Source: Ferruginibacter sp.
Lineage (GTDB): Bacteria > Bacteroidota > Bacteroidia > Chitinophagales > Chitinophagaceae
DNA: 64,000 bases
Reading direction: 5' to 3'
Assembly: GCA_013141115.1 (NCBI GenBank)
Contig: JABFRP010000003.1
Coordinates: forward strand, 558,001-622,000
In this document: positions 46,688 through 54,715 of the stretch, one piece after another
Layout: each line of letters begins with the position of its first letter
How positions within the stretch are numbered: position 1 is the first letter of the stretch
The notes under the pieces: generated by a model
Seen by the model: the letters and a program-made list of their open reading frames with translations, nothing else
Told to the model about the DNA's origin: nothing
The model's database searches: none
Made by a program: the position numbers and the translations under genes

Positions 46688-48406
46688 ATGTCACAAAAAC
46701 TCCGCAGCCACGATTGGTTTGGCAAAAAAGATAAAGACGGAATTATTTACCGTAGCTGGATGAAAAACCAGGGGATGCCCACTGATATGTTTGATGGTCG
46801 GCCGGTGATAGGCATCTGCAATACCTTCAGCGAACTTACGCCCTGCAACGCACATTTCAGAGATCATGCCGAAGCAGTGAAGAGGGGTGTGTTGGAAGCG
46901 GGTGGCTTTCCTGTAGAATTTCCTATCATGAGTTTGGGTGAAACATTGTTGAAACCAACTGCCATGTTGTTTAGAAATTTAGCCAGCATGGATGCAGAAG
47001 AATCTATCCGTGGCAATCCTATTGATGGCGTGGTATTGCTTACCGGTTGCGATAAAACAACACCATCAACAGTAATGGGTGCATCAAGTGTGGGCTTGCC
47101 AACTATCGTTGTTCCGGGTGGACCAATGCTGAATGGAAAATATAAAGGACAGGATATTGGTAGCGGCACACATGTATGGAAGTTTGATGAAGATATGAAA
47201 ACGGGAAAGATGACGCAGGAAGATTGTGAGTTTGCAGAAAGTTGCATGAGCCGCAGCATTGGCCATTGTATGACGATGGGTACTGCCAGTACTATGGCGG
47301 TAATGGTGGAGTCGTTGGGGTTGACGTTGAGTGGTGCATCAGCCATACCTGCAGCCGATAGCCGAAAAAAAGTAATGGCACAATTAAGCGGCAGAAGAAT
47401 AGTGGATATGGTAAGAGAAAATTTGACCATTGATAAAATTCTTACCAAAGAAGCATTTGAAAATGCCATTAAAGTAAATGCAGCAGTCGGCGGCTCTTCT
47501 AACTTTATAATTCATCTTATTGCTATTGCAGGAAGAATTGGGGTTGATTTAACGCTGGAAGATTTTGATATACTCGGTAGTAAAATTCCATTACTGCTTA
47601 ATCTGATGCCATCAGGAAAATACCTGATGGAAGATTTTTATTATGCCGGAGGTTTACCGGTAATATTAAATGAATTGAAAGATATACTACATAAAAATGT
47701 AATTACTGTAACTGGAAAAAATCATGAAGAAAATATAAAAGGTAATACGGATTGTTATAATGAAGATGTTATTGCAAAGTATAATGCACCTATACAAACA
47801 GAAGCAGGTTGTGTAGTGGTAAAAGGAAATTTAGCGCTAAATGGAGCAGTAATGAAACCATCTGCTGCCACACCGGCATTATTGAAGCACCGTGGCCGTG
47901 CCGTAGTGTTTGAAAGTATAGAAGATTACAATAAAAGAATTGACGATCCCAATTTAGATATTGATGAAACCTGTGTGATGGTGCTGAAATATGTTGGTCC
48001 TGTGGGTTATCCCGGTATGCCCGAAGTGGGCAATATGGCATTGCCAAAAAAATTATTGCAGCAAGGAATTAAAGATATGGTACGTATTAGTGATGGCAGA
48101 ATGAGCGGCACGGCTTATGGTACTGCTGTATTACACGTGTCTCCCGAATCGGCCATTGGTGGTAATTTAGCCTTGGTGCAAAATGGTGATATGATTGAAC
48201 TGGATGTAGCGCAACGTAAATTACATTTGGATGTTAGTGATGAAGAGTTGGCCAAACGTAAAGCTGAGTGGATAGCGCCACCGCCTGCTGCAACCCGTGG
48301 CTATGTAAACATGTATATTAAGCATGTTATGGGTAGTGATAAGGGTGCCGATTTGGATTTTTTACAGGGCAGCAGTGGAAGTGAGGTTACAAGAGATTCT
48401 CATTAG
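46688..48406 (+). CDS. IlvD/Edd-family sugar-acid dehydratase (pentonate dehydratase)
   Basis: The 572-residue cytoplasmic enzyme has the IlvD/Edd pattern: RPVIGICNTFSELTPCNAH, VLLTGCDKTTPSTVMGA and GHCMTMGTASTMA hold the Cys ligands of the iron-sulfur cluster. KVNAAVGGSSNFIIH and ISDGRMSGTAYGTAVLHVSPE are the substrate-side motifs. The N-terminal LRSHDWFGKKDKDGIIYRSW is that of the pentonate (xylonate/arabinonate) group, not of dihydroxy-acid dehydratase. It removes water from the aldonate to give a 2-keto-3-deoxy-pentonate. The neighbour set favours D-xylonate; L-arabinonate remains possible. Confidence 0.92.
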   Translation: MSQKLRSHDWFGKKDKDGIIYRSWMKNQGMPTDMFDGRPVIGICNTFSELTPCNAHFRDHAEAVKRGVLEAGGFPVEFPIMSLGETLLKPTAMLFRNLASMDAEESIRGNPIDGVVLLTGCDKTTPSTVMGASSVGLPTIVVPGGPMLNGKYKGQDIGSGTHVWKFDEDMKTGKMTQEDCEFAESCMSRSIGHCMTMGTASTMAVMVESLGLTLSGASAIPAADSRKKVMAQLSGRRIVDMVRENLTIDKILTKEAFENAIKVNAAVGGSSNFIIHLIAIAGRIGVDLTLEDFDILGSKIPLLLNLMPSGKYLMEDFYYAGGLPVILNELKDILHKNVITVTGKNHEENIKGNTDCYNEDVIAKYNAPIQTEAGCVVVKGNLALNGAVMKPSAATPALLKHRGRAVVFESIEDYNKRIDDPNLDIDETCVMVLKYVGPVGYPGMPEVGNMALPKKLLQQGIKDMVRISDGRMSGTAYGTAVLHVSPESAIGGNLALVQNGDMIELDVAQRKLHLDVSDEELAKRKAEWIAPPPAATRGYVNMYIKHVMGSDKGADLDFLQGSSGSEVTRDSH

Positions 48407-48417
48407 AAAACGACTAT

Positions 48418-49416
48418 ATGAAAAAAGTAACATCGCTTACACTTTGTACAATGCTGTTTTGTTTTAATTCAATATCACAAAACAAATTTATTGGTAATAT
48501 AGAACGGATTAATCCGGCATTAGATGCTATTATTATGCCAGGCGCCAAAGCCGAAATAATTGCAGAAGGATTTAAATGGAGTGAGGGGCCTTTGTGGCTG
48601 GAAAAAATTAATGCACTTATTTTTTCTGATGTACCCGAGAATAAAATTTATAAATGGACTGCTGCTAAAGGAAAAGAATTATACCTCACACCTTCCGGAT
48701 ATACTGATACTGTAAAACGTGGTGGCGAAATGGGAAGTAATGGATTGTTGTTAAATAATAAAGGCCAATTGGTTTTGTGCCAGGATGGTAACCGGCAAAT
48801 GGGAATGATGAATGCACCACTTGATCATCCTGCACCCAATTTTATAACTATAGCTGCCAGGTACAAAGGCAAACGTTTCAGCAGTCCGAATGATGCAGTG
48901 TACAACAAAGCCGGCGAATTGTTTTTTACCGATCCTCCTTATGGTTTAGAAACTAAAAGTGATACCGATCCCAAAAAAGAAATTCCATTCAATGGTGTTT
49001 ATAAAGTAAAGAAAAACGGCGAAGTAATTTTGTTGGTGGATTCTATACCCAGGCCAAACGGTATTGCCTTTTTACCGGGAGAGAAAAAGTTGATCATCGC
49101 CTGCTCCGATGCTAAAAAACCAAACTGGTATGTGTATGATGTAAAAGACGATGCATTAACTAATGGGAAAATATTTTACAGCACTATTGGTTCACCAAAA
49201 GGAGAAAGGGGAGCACCCGACGGAATGAAAGTGGATAGTAAAGGAAATATATTTGCTTCAGGCCCCGGCGGTATATGGATATTTAACAGCGAGGCAAAAC
49301 TACTAGGTAAACTACATTTAACCGAGCAGGCATCTAATTGTGCATTAAGTACAGATGAAAAAATTTTGTACATTACCAATAATATGCAAGTACTAAAATT
49401 TAAAATGAGAGATTAA
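48418..49416 (+). CDS. SMP-30/gluconolactonase-like lactonase, exported
   Basis: The 332-residue protein has a Sec signal peptide (MKKVTSLTLCTMLFCFNSISQ), then a six-bladed propeller of the SMP-30 family. Metal and catalytic motifs are EGPLWLEK (Glu about 57), SSPNDAVYN (Asn about 159), PNGIAFLPGEKKL (Asn about 220) and GAPDGMKVDSKGN (Asp about 262). It opens a sugar lactone to the aldonic acid. Because it is exported, lactone formation must also take place outside the cytoplasm, which fits the Tat-exported oxidoreductase at 30420 and the GntP permease at 51544. It lies 11 bases after the dehydratase. Confidence 0.9.
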   Translation: MKKVTSLTLCTMLFCFNSISQNKFIGNIERINPALDAIIMPGAKAEIIAEGFKWSEGPLWLEKINALIFSDVPENKIYKWTAAKGKELYLTPSGYTDTVKRGGEMGSNGLLLNNKGQLVLCQDGNRQMGMMNAPLDHPAPNFITIAARYKGKRFSSPNDAVYNKAGELFFTDPPYGLETKSDTDPKKEIPFNGVYKVKKNGEVILLVDSIPRPNGIAFLPGEKKLIIACSDAKKPNWYVYDVKDDALTNGKIFYSTIGSPKGERGAPDGMKVDSKGNIFASGPGGIWIFNSEAKLLGKLHLTEQASNCALSTDEKILYITNNMQVLKFKMRD

Positions 49417-49426
49417 AATAAAACTG

Positions 49427-50257
49427 ATGAAATTATACAAAACAAAAGCTGGCGTTGTAATTGAAAATGATATTTTTTATTATTTGGTGAAAGATGAAAA
49501 CTGGGAAGCTTTTATTAATGATGATGATCTTTTAAAAAAAATAGAACATCTAACAAAAACTTTATCACCTGCTACTAATGAATTAATAAATGAAACATTA
49601 GCACCTATTGGCAGCAATCAGGAATTATGGGCCTGCGGTGTAACGTATTTAAGAAGTAAAGTAGGCCGCCAGGAAGAATCAAAATCAAGTGGCGGTGCCG
49701 ATTTTTATGCAAAAGTTTATGAAGCTGCAAGACCTGAAGTTTTTTTTAAATCTACGCCACACCGCATTGTTGGCGATGGCGGCAAAGTAAATATCCGCAA
49801 AGATTCTACCTGGGATGTACCGGAGCCTGAGTTAACATTAGTAGTAACATCATCAGGAAAAATTGTTGGCTACACCATTGGTAATGATATGAGCAGCAGA
49901 AGTATTGAAGGCGAAAATCCTTTGTACTTACCGCAGGCAAAAACCTATGATGCCTGTGCTGCATTGGGCCCCTGCGTTTTTGTAACAGATCAACCGCTTG
50001 ACAGCAACACCATGATAGCCCTTGAAATAAAAAGAAATGGAGCTGTTGTTTTTAATGATACCATTGCTATAAGCCAGATGAAAAGAACAGCACAGGAATT
50101 AGTAGGCTATGTTTTTAAAGAATGTTCTTTCCCTTATGGTTGTTTAATTATGACAGGTACCGGTATTGTACCCGGCAATGATTTTACATTAAAAAGCGGT
50201 GACGAGATCAGCATATCAATTAATGGAATTGGTACACTGGCGAATATTGTTAGATAG
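49427..50257 (+). CDS. FAH-fold 2-keto-3-deoxy-pentonate dehydratase (XylX/KdaD-like)
   Basis: The 276-residue cytoplasmic protein has the fumarylacetoacetate hydrolase fold. VYEAARPEVFFKSTPHRIVG, PEPELTLVV (two metal-binding Glu), IGNDMSSRSIEGENPLYLPQ (metal Asp) and KTYDACAALGP are the marks of dehydratases that turn 2-keto-3-deoxy-D-pentonate into 2-oxoglutarate semialdehyde. The FAH fold is the version used in the D-xylose and D-arabinose routes; L-arabinose routes mostly use an unrelated aldolase-fold enzyme. With the dehydrogenase, IlvD/Edd enzyme and lactonase next to it, the lower Weimberg pathway is complete here. Confidence 0.9.
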   Translation: MKLYKTKAGVVIENDIFYYLVKDENWEAFINDDDLLKKIEHLTKTLSPATNELINETLAPIGSNQELWACGVTYLRSKVGRQEESKSSGGADFYAKVYEAARPEVFFKSTPHRIVGDGGKVNIRKDSTWDVPEPELTLVVTSSGKIVGYTIGNDMSSRSIEGENPLYLPQAKTYDACAALGPCVFVTDQPLDSNTMIALEIKRNGAVVFNDTIAISQMKRTAQELVGYVFKECSFPYGCLIMTGTGIVPGNDFTLKSGDEISISINGIGTLANIVR

Positions 50258-50317
50258 CAGATTTTTATTTTTTATACTTTATTAAACCACACTGTTCATA
50301 AAATTTAAATAATCACA

Positions 50318-51478
50318 TTGAAGTTTTTACAATATTTTTTAATTGCAGTAGCTGTATTTTTTATTGGTTGCAGCCAAACAAAAATAGCAGGTACAAATGC
50401 TACACATGTTGGAGTTTTAAAGAAGGTATATAAAGATGCATTTCTGATAGGTACCGCAGTTACACCAGCAATAACATCCGGTGCAGATAAAGCTACACAG
50501 GAAATTGTGATCAAACATTTCAATTCCATTACAGTTGAAAATGTAATGAAGGCTGCATTAATAAATCCACAACCTGGTGTTTATAATTTTGGTCCTGCAG
50601 ATGATTACGTTGCGTTTGGAGAAAAAAATAAAATGTTCATTATTGGTCATACTTTGGTATGGCATAATCAATGCCCCGCCTGGTTTTTTACCAATGCTGC
50701 AGGCAAACCTAATACTAAACAAGAACAGATTGAAAGATTAAGAGACCATATTAAAACTGTTGCTGGCCGCTATGCAGGGCGTGTGCAGGCATGGGATGTA
50801 GTAAACGAAGTGATAGACAATGATGGAAGCTATCGTTCTACCAGCTGGGTAAATGCTTTCGGCAATGGAGATACGTTGGTAAAATATGCCTTTATGTTTG
50901 CAGCGCAGTATGCACCCAATACCGAATTGTACTACAATGATTTTAATACATGGCGCCCTGAAAAAAGAGACGGTATTGTACGCCTGGTAAAAATGTTGCA
51001 GAAAGAAGGTATTCGGATTGACGGAGTTGGAATGCAGGGCCATTGGGGATTGAATTATCCCAAGACACAATACATTGAAGATGCCATTGATGCCTATGCG
51101 GCATGTGGTGTAAAAGTAATGATTACAGAACTTGATGTGGATGTGCTGCCATTAACAAAAGAAGGACAGGTAATAGGGCAGGGGATGGCAGATAAGCAAT
51201 TTCAACTGGAAGAATTTAAAACTTTTTTAGACCCATACGCCAACGCTCTTCCTGACAGTTTGCAAAACTTACTGGCAAAAAGATATGCCACACTTTTTTC
51301 CTTATTCTATAAAAAACGTGATAAAATTACCAGGGTAACCCTTTGGGGTATTAACGATGGTATGAGCTGGAAAAATGATTATCCAATACCTGGAAGAACA
51401 AATTATCCTTTGCTATGGAACAGGCAGCGGCAACCCAAACCTGCATTAAATGCAGTATTGGCAGTGCCCGGTAAGTAA
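50318..51478 (+). CDS. GH10 endo-beta-1,4-xylanase lipoprotein (TTG start)
   Basis: The start is TTG 50318, because it is the only start codon giving the lipoprotein signal KFLQYFLIAVAVFFIGC (Cys18). The 386-residue protein has the GH10 barrel: TVENVMKAALINPQPG (about 72), GHTLVWHNQ (about 110), acid/base Glu164 in WDVVNEVIDNDG, GVGMQGHWG (about 236) and nucleophile Glu271 in MITELDVDVLP. WGINDGMSW near residue 348 closes the active site. It hydrolyses xylan and, as a lipoprotein, probably sits on the cell surface. This gene defines the substrate of the locus. It is 60 bases after the FAH-fold gene. Confidence 0.93.
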   Translation: MKFLQYFLIAVAVFFIGCSQTKIAGTNATHVGVLKKVYKDAFLIGTAVTPAITSGADKATQEIVIKHFNSITVENVMKAALINPQPGVYNFGPADDYVAFGEKNKMFIIGHTLVWHNQCPAWFFTNAAGKPNTKQEQIERLRDHIKTVAGRYAGRVQAWDVVNEVIDNDGSYRSTSWVNAFGNGDTLVKYAFMFAAQYAPNTELYYNDFNTWRPEKRDGIVRLVKMLQKEGIRIDGVGMQGHWGLNYPKTQYIEDAIDAYAACGVKVMITELDVDVLPLTKEGQVIGQGMADKQFQLEEFKTFLDPYANALPDSLQNLLAKRYATLFSLFYKKRDKITRVTLWGINDGMSWKNDYPIPGRTNYPLLWNRQRQPKPALNAVLAVPGK

Positions 51479-51543
51479 AAAACTATTTCACCGTACATCA
51501 GTTGAAATAACGGTTAGCGGATGTGCTTTTAACGATTGTTTGC

Positions 51544-52851
51544 ATGCAGCTATTTATAATAATATCAGCCATTGTTGTACAGGTATTTCTTACTGTAAAA
51601 AAAATAAGCCCTTTTATATCGTTGCTTATCGTGTCCATCCTATCCGGGCTTATGCTTGGCATGAAGCCAGGCGACCTGGTTAAATCCATTGAAACAGGCG
51701 TAGGCAGCACAATGGGCGGTTTGGCATTAATCATTTGTCTCGGCGCAATACTCGGAAAAATTCTGGAGGAGAGTGGTGCCGCAGAAAAAATTGCAGTAAC
51801 ACTTATTAAAAGTTTTGGAGAAAAAAATATTCAGTGGGCAGTTTTACTTACTGGTTTTTTAATTGGCATTCCGTTGTATTACAATGCCGGCTTTGTTATA
51901 TTAGTGCCGTTGGTATTTATGCTGGCAAAAAAAACAGGCCTTCCCATATTGTACATTGCCATACCAATGGCGGCATCATTAAGTACTACACATTGTTTTT
52001 TACCACCTCATCCGGGTCCCGTAGTTTTAATAAATGCATTTAAAGCAGATGTGGGTAAAACATTGCTGTATGGTATTTGCATTGCTATTCCTGCTGTAAT
52101 TATTGCAGGACCATTACTGGGGCGGCAGTTAAAAAAAATCAGTTCATTAGATGTAAACCTTTTTGGTTCAACGGAAGCAACACCTAAAATGCTACCTAAT
52201 ACTTTGCCAAGTTTTGTAATTGCATTGTTGCCTGTTATATTGATCACACTATCTGTAATTGCAGAAAATTTTTTATCGAAAAGTATTCTGCAAACAGTAT
52301 TTTTATTTTTTGGCAATTCTACTATTGCTTTACTGCTGTCTGTTATAACAGCATTTGGTTATTTTGGTGTTTTACAAAATATAAAAATGGAAATACAAAT
52401 GCAATGGCTCGGCAGTGCCATCAGTGGTATTGCCATGATACTGTTGATCATTACTGCAGGTGGAGTTTTTAAACAGGTACTTACCGATAGTGGCACCGGC
52501 ACTTATATTTCTTCTTTCAGCAGTAAATGGAATATGCCCCCGCTTGTTTTTGCATGGTTGGTTACGGCATTGCTGCGGGTTATGATTGGTTCTGCTACCG
52601 TTGCCGGCATTACCGCAGCCGGAGTAGTGGCACCTTTACTGGCGTATCACAACATATCTCCCGAACTAATGGTGCTGGCAGTTGGTAGCGGCAGTGTATT
52701 TGGTTCTCATATCAACGATTCCGGTTTCTGGATGTTCAAAGAGTTTTTTAAGCTCACGCTCAAGCAAACTTTTTTTTCCTGGACAGTAATGGAAACCACT
52801 ATTTCAATCATAGGTTTAATAGGAGTATTGTTGCTGGATGCAATAATATGA
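51544..52851 (+). CDS. GntP-family gluconate/aldonate:H+ permease
   Basis: I start at ATG 51544 (435 residues); a GTG at 51523 would add seven residues. The protein has about twelve to fourteen helices with the GntP signatures GVGSTMGGLALIICLGAILGKILEESGAAEKIA (about 48-80, in pattern), IGIPLYYNAGFVILVPL, HCFLPPHPGPV and GSVFGSHINDSGFWMFKEFF. GntP carriers take up gluconate and related aldonates with protons. Placed at the end of a xylan-Weimberg operon, it is the natural uptake route for xylonate formed in the periplasm. It is followed 24 bases later by a strong terminator. Confidence 0.9.
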   Translation: MQLFIIISAIVVQVFLTVKKISPFISLLIVSILSGLMLGMKPGDLVKSIETGVGSTMGGLALIICLGAILGKILEESGAAEKIAVTLIKSFGEKNIQWAVLLTGFLIGIPLYYNAGFVILVPLVFMLAKKTGLPILYIAIPMAASLSTTHCFLPPHPGPVVLINAFKADVGKTLLYGICIAIPAVIIAGPLLGRQLKKISSLDVNLFGSTEATPKMLPNTLPSFVIALLPVILITLSVIAENFLSKSILQTVFLFFGNSTIALLLSVITAFGYFGVLQNIKMEIQMQWLGSAISGIAMILLIITAGGVFKQVLTDSGTGTYISSFSSKWNMPPLVFAWLVTALLRVMIGSATVAGITAAGVVAPLLAYHNISPELMVLAVGSGSVFGSHINDSGFWMFKEFFKLTLKQTFFSWTVMETTISIIGLIGVLLLDAII

Positions 52852-52873
52852 TGTGGTGAAAAAATATCTTAAT

Positions 52874-52907
52874 AGCGGACTTTTCTTAAAGACCGTTTTT
52901 TGTTTTT
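52874..52907 (+). terminator. Rho-independent terminator of the xylan/Weimberg operon
   Basis: CGGACTTT (52876-52883) pairs with AAAGACCG (52888-52895) across a TCTT loop with one A-A mismatch. An A-T and a G-T pair extend the stem outward. It is followed by six T, G and five more T. It ends the operon after the GntP gene. Confidence 0.85.
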
Positions 52908-53019
52908 GGATAGAACCTAATGAGTAAATTTATTTTACTCATTTTTGGTGAAGTAAGGGATTGCTATTGGTGAAACAAAAAGGAACCCAAAGATGAAAAA
53001 CTAATCAGGGAGTGTGAGA

Positions 53020-53060
53020 CTTAAAATAAAAATCCCTGTAAGTATTGAACCTACAGGGAT
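53020..53060 (-). terminator. Terminator of the disrupted tRNA-Arg gene
   Basis: TCCCTGTA (53033-53040) and TACAGGGA (53052-53059) form a perfect 8-base stem. Read on the minus strand it is followed by TTTTTATTTTAAG. It lies just beyond the 3' end of the tRNA-Arg remnant, as expected for the original tRNA terminator. Confidence 0.75.
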
Positions 53061-53086
53061 AACGAAATGTAGTAAAACCTATTTTG

Positions 53087-53128
53087 TGACCGCGTTAGGA
53101 TTCAAACCTAAAACCTTCTGATCCGTAG
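53087..53128 (-). other. 3' remnant of tRNA-Arg(ACG): attachment-site copy at island boundary
   Basis: Read on the minus strand this gives the anticodon loop CTACGGA, a 3' anticodon-stem half TCAGA, a five-base variable loop and a perfect T arm (TTAGG-TTTGAAT-CCTAA). The acceptor strand CGCGGTC and discriminator A complete it. The 5' half is absent: upstream bases neither pair with TCAGA nor contain GACCGCG. Tyrosine recombinases often integrate at the 3' half of tRNA genes and leave such a copy at the far end. The intact tRNA should lie beyond the right edge, reading leftward. Confidence 0.8.
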
Positions 53129-53257
53129 AAGGATAAAATTCTTTATTCAGCTTTGCTTGGTTTAACTGATTTTAATCTAAAGTATTAGAGTTCAATTTGT
53201 TGCATGATTATTGCTTTTTTAACTTAATGGCATTTTACAGCCGTTTAACTGTGGTTT

Positions 53258-53279
53258 GTTTGCAAATTGTTTGCAAATT
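53258..53279. repeat. Tandem 11-mer GTTTGCAAATT x2 with TTTGCAAA palindromes
   Basis: GTTTGCAAATT occurs twice back to back, each copy holding the perfect palindrome TTTGCAAA (53259-53266 and 53270-53277). It lies between the tRNA remnant and the integrase start. Arm-type integrase or excisionase sites are the likely use; autoregulation of the integrase is an alternative. Confidence 0.5.
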
Positions 53280-53320
53280 TTTGAAGGGAAAGATTTTGTG
53301 AAAATGAAAAATTATCAGTT

Positions 53321-54685
53321 ATGTCAACAACATTATGCATCCTCCTTGATACCAGGAGGATTAAGAAATCAAAGAAATATCCTGTTAAGTTAAGGGTAAC
53401 TTATGAACGGTTTACCGAGTATTATCAATCCATCTTTGATTTATCAAAGGAGGAGTTTGATAAACTGACAGCCTCAAGGATAAGTAATGAACTGCAATCC
53501 ATTCGGGATAAATTAAAGGATATTGAAAGAACCGCCGAAAATGCGATCAATGAATTAGAACCTTTCAGTTTTACCGATTTTGAAAAGGATTTTATACAAA
53601 ATAATAATCTTTTCCGGCAAAGAAAATTAAAGCCTGAAGTGCCTTTAAAAAGTACAAATGAGTTCGACTACTCTCCTTTTTACAAAAAGTTTCCGATACT
53701 ACTTGAAGAGCAAAAGAAGCCCGGTACCATTTCAATTTCTTACCTGGCATTTATCAAAAAAGTTTTAAGGGAAGGCCGTATCTGTACTGGTATAAATTAT
53801 CATTGCAGCTATGTATCACTAAAGAAATTTCGTGGGGATGTCCGCTTTTCAGAAATTACTGTTTCTTATCTTAATGAGTACGAAAGCTGGTTAAAAAACC
53901 AAAGTATTTCTAAAACCACTGTTGGTATGTATCTCAGGCCGCTGCGTTCTATTTTCAATGAAGCTATCGAAGAGGGTATTATAAAAAGAGAAAAGTGTTA
54001 TCCTTTTGGAAGGCGCAGGTATTGTATACCAGCTTCAAAAAATACCAAGAAAGCTCTTGACTTAGACGACATTAAAAAGATATACTATTATAAGTGTGAC
54101 CCAGAACTGGAAAGTGAAGAAAGAGCAAGGGATTATTGGTTGTTCAGTTATTTCGGAAATGGGATGAATGCAAAAGATATTGCCTGCCTGAAAAATAAAA
54201 ACATTAATGACAGCTATGTGATTTTTGAACGTTCAAAAACAGAACGGGCTATGCGTAGCGAGCCCAAACCAATTACTGTTTTTTTAACGGATGACATGAA
54301 AGCAATTATTGAAAAATGGGGTAATAAAGACAAGTCTCCAGGCAATTTTATATTCCCTGTTTTGGAGGCCGGAATTACGCCATTACGACAATATGAACTC
54401 GTACAGCTATTTGTTAGTTTCATTAACGATTGGATGAAACGTATCCTTAAAAAATTAGGTATTGATAAAAAAGCGACCACCTATGTAGCAAGGCATACCT
54501 TCTCTACTGTACTAAAACGTTCCGGCGCCAGCACAGAATATATACAGGAAGCTTTGGGGCATAGTGATGTAAAGACAACTGAAAATTATCTTGACAGTTT
54601 TGGCAAAGATGTAAAAAGGGAATTTGCACACCGGCTTAGTTCTTTTAAGAATGAAGAAATGGCAAAAGAGGGGTTTATTGAGTAA
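53321..54685 (+). CDS. Tyrosine recombinase/integrase, Bacteroidota type
   Basis: The 454-residue protein has an N-terminal arm-binding-like region (about 1-110), a SAM-like core-binding domain (about 125-225) and the catalytic domain (about 245-435). Catalytic elements are FERSKTERA (beta-strand Lys), TYVARHTFSTVLKRSG (Arg with Tyr at the usual His place), LGHSDVKTTENYLDSF (His and nucleophile Tyr). Box I reads FGNGMNAKDIACLK, lacking the usual Arg, as I recall for many Bacteroidota mobile-element integrases. It lies beside the tRNA-Arg remnant and probably integrated the island. DNA cargo starts directly after its stop. Confidence 0.93.
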   Translation: MSTTLCILLDTRRIKKSKKYPVKLRVTYERFTEYYQSIFDLSKEEFDKLTASRISNELQSIRDKLKDIERTAENAINELEPFSFTDFEKDFIQNNNLFRQRKLKPEVPLKSTNEFDYSPFYKKFPILLEEQKKPGTISISYLAFIKKVLREGRICTGINYHCSYVSLKKFRGDVRFSEITVSYLNEYESWLKNQSISKTTVGMYLRPLRSIFNEAIEEGIIKREKCYPFGRRRYCIPASKNTKKALDLDDIKKIYYYKCDPELESEERARDYWLFSYFGNGMNAKDIACLKNKNINDSYVIFERSKTERAMRSEPKPITVFLTDDMKAIIEKWGNKDKSPGNFIFPVLEAGITPLRQYELVQLFVSFINDWMKRILKKLGIDKKATTYVARHTFSTVLKRSGASTEYIQEALGHSDVKTTENYLDSFGKDVKREFAHRLSSFKNEEMAKEGFIE

Positions 54686-54715
54686 GTGAAATCTTCAAAA
54701 TTTAAATCAAACAAA

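Larger units (their letters stand above)
52852..53320. other. 469-base gene-free junction between the xylan locus and the island
   Basis: From left to right it holds the operon terminator (52874-52907), a terminator for the opposite strand (53020-53060), the tRNA-Arg remnant (53087-53128), a 9-base direct repeat GTTTAACTG (53160-53168 and 53243-53251) and a tandem palindromic 11-mer repeat (53258-53279). No coding potential was seen. Confidence 0.8.

Noticed and set aside
46864..47469. Long open frame (201 codons) on the minus strand
   Set aside because: It lies wholly opposite the IlvD/Edd dehydratase gene, whose motifs are certain; its product resembles no family and is a shadow of the codon pattern.
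53087..53128. Complete tRNA gene
   Set aside because: Only the 3' half can be folded; bases that should form the 5' acceptor strand, D arm and 5' anticodon stem are absent.
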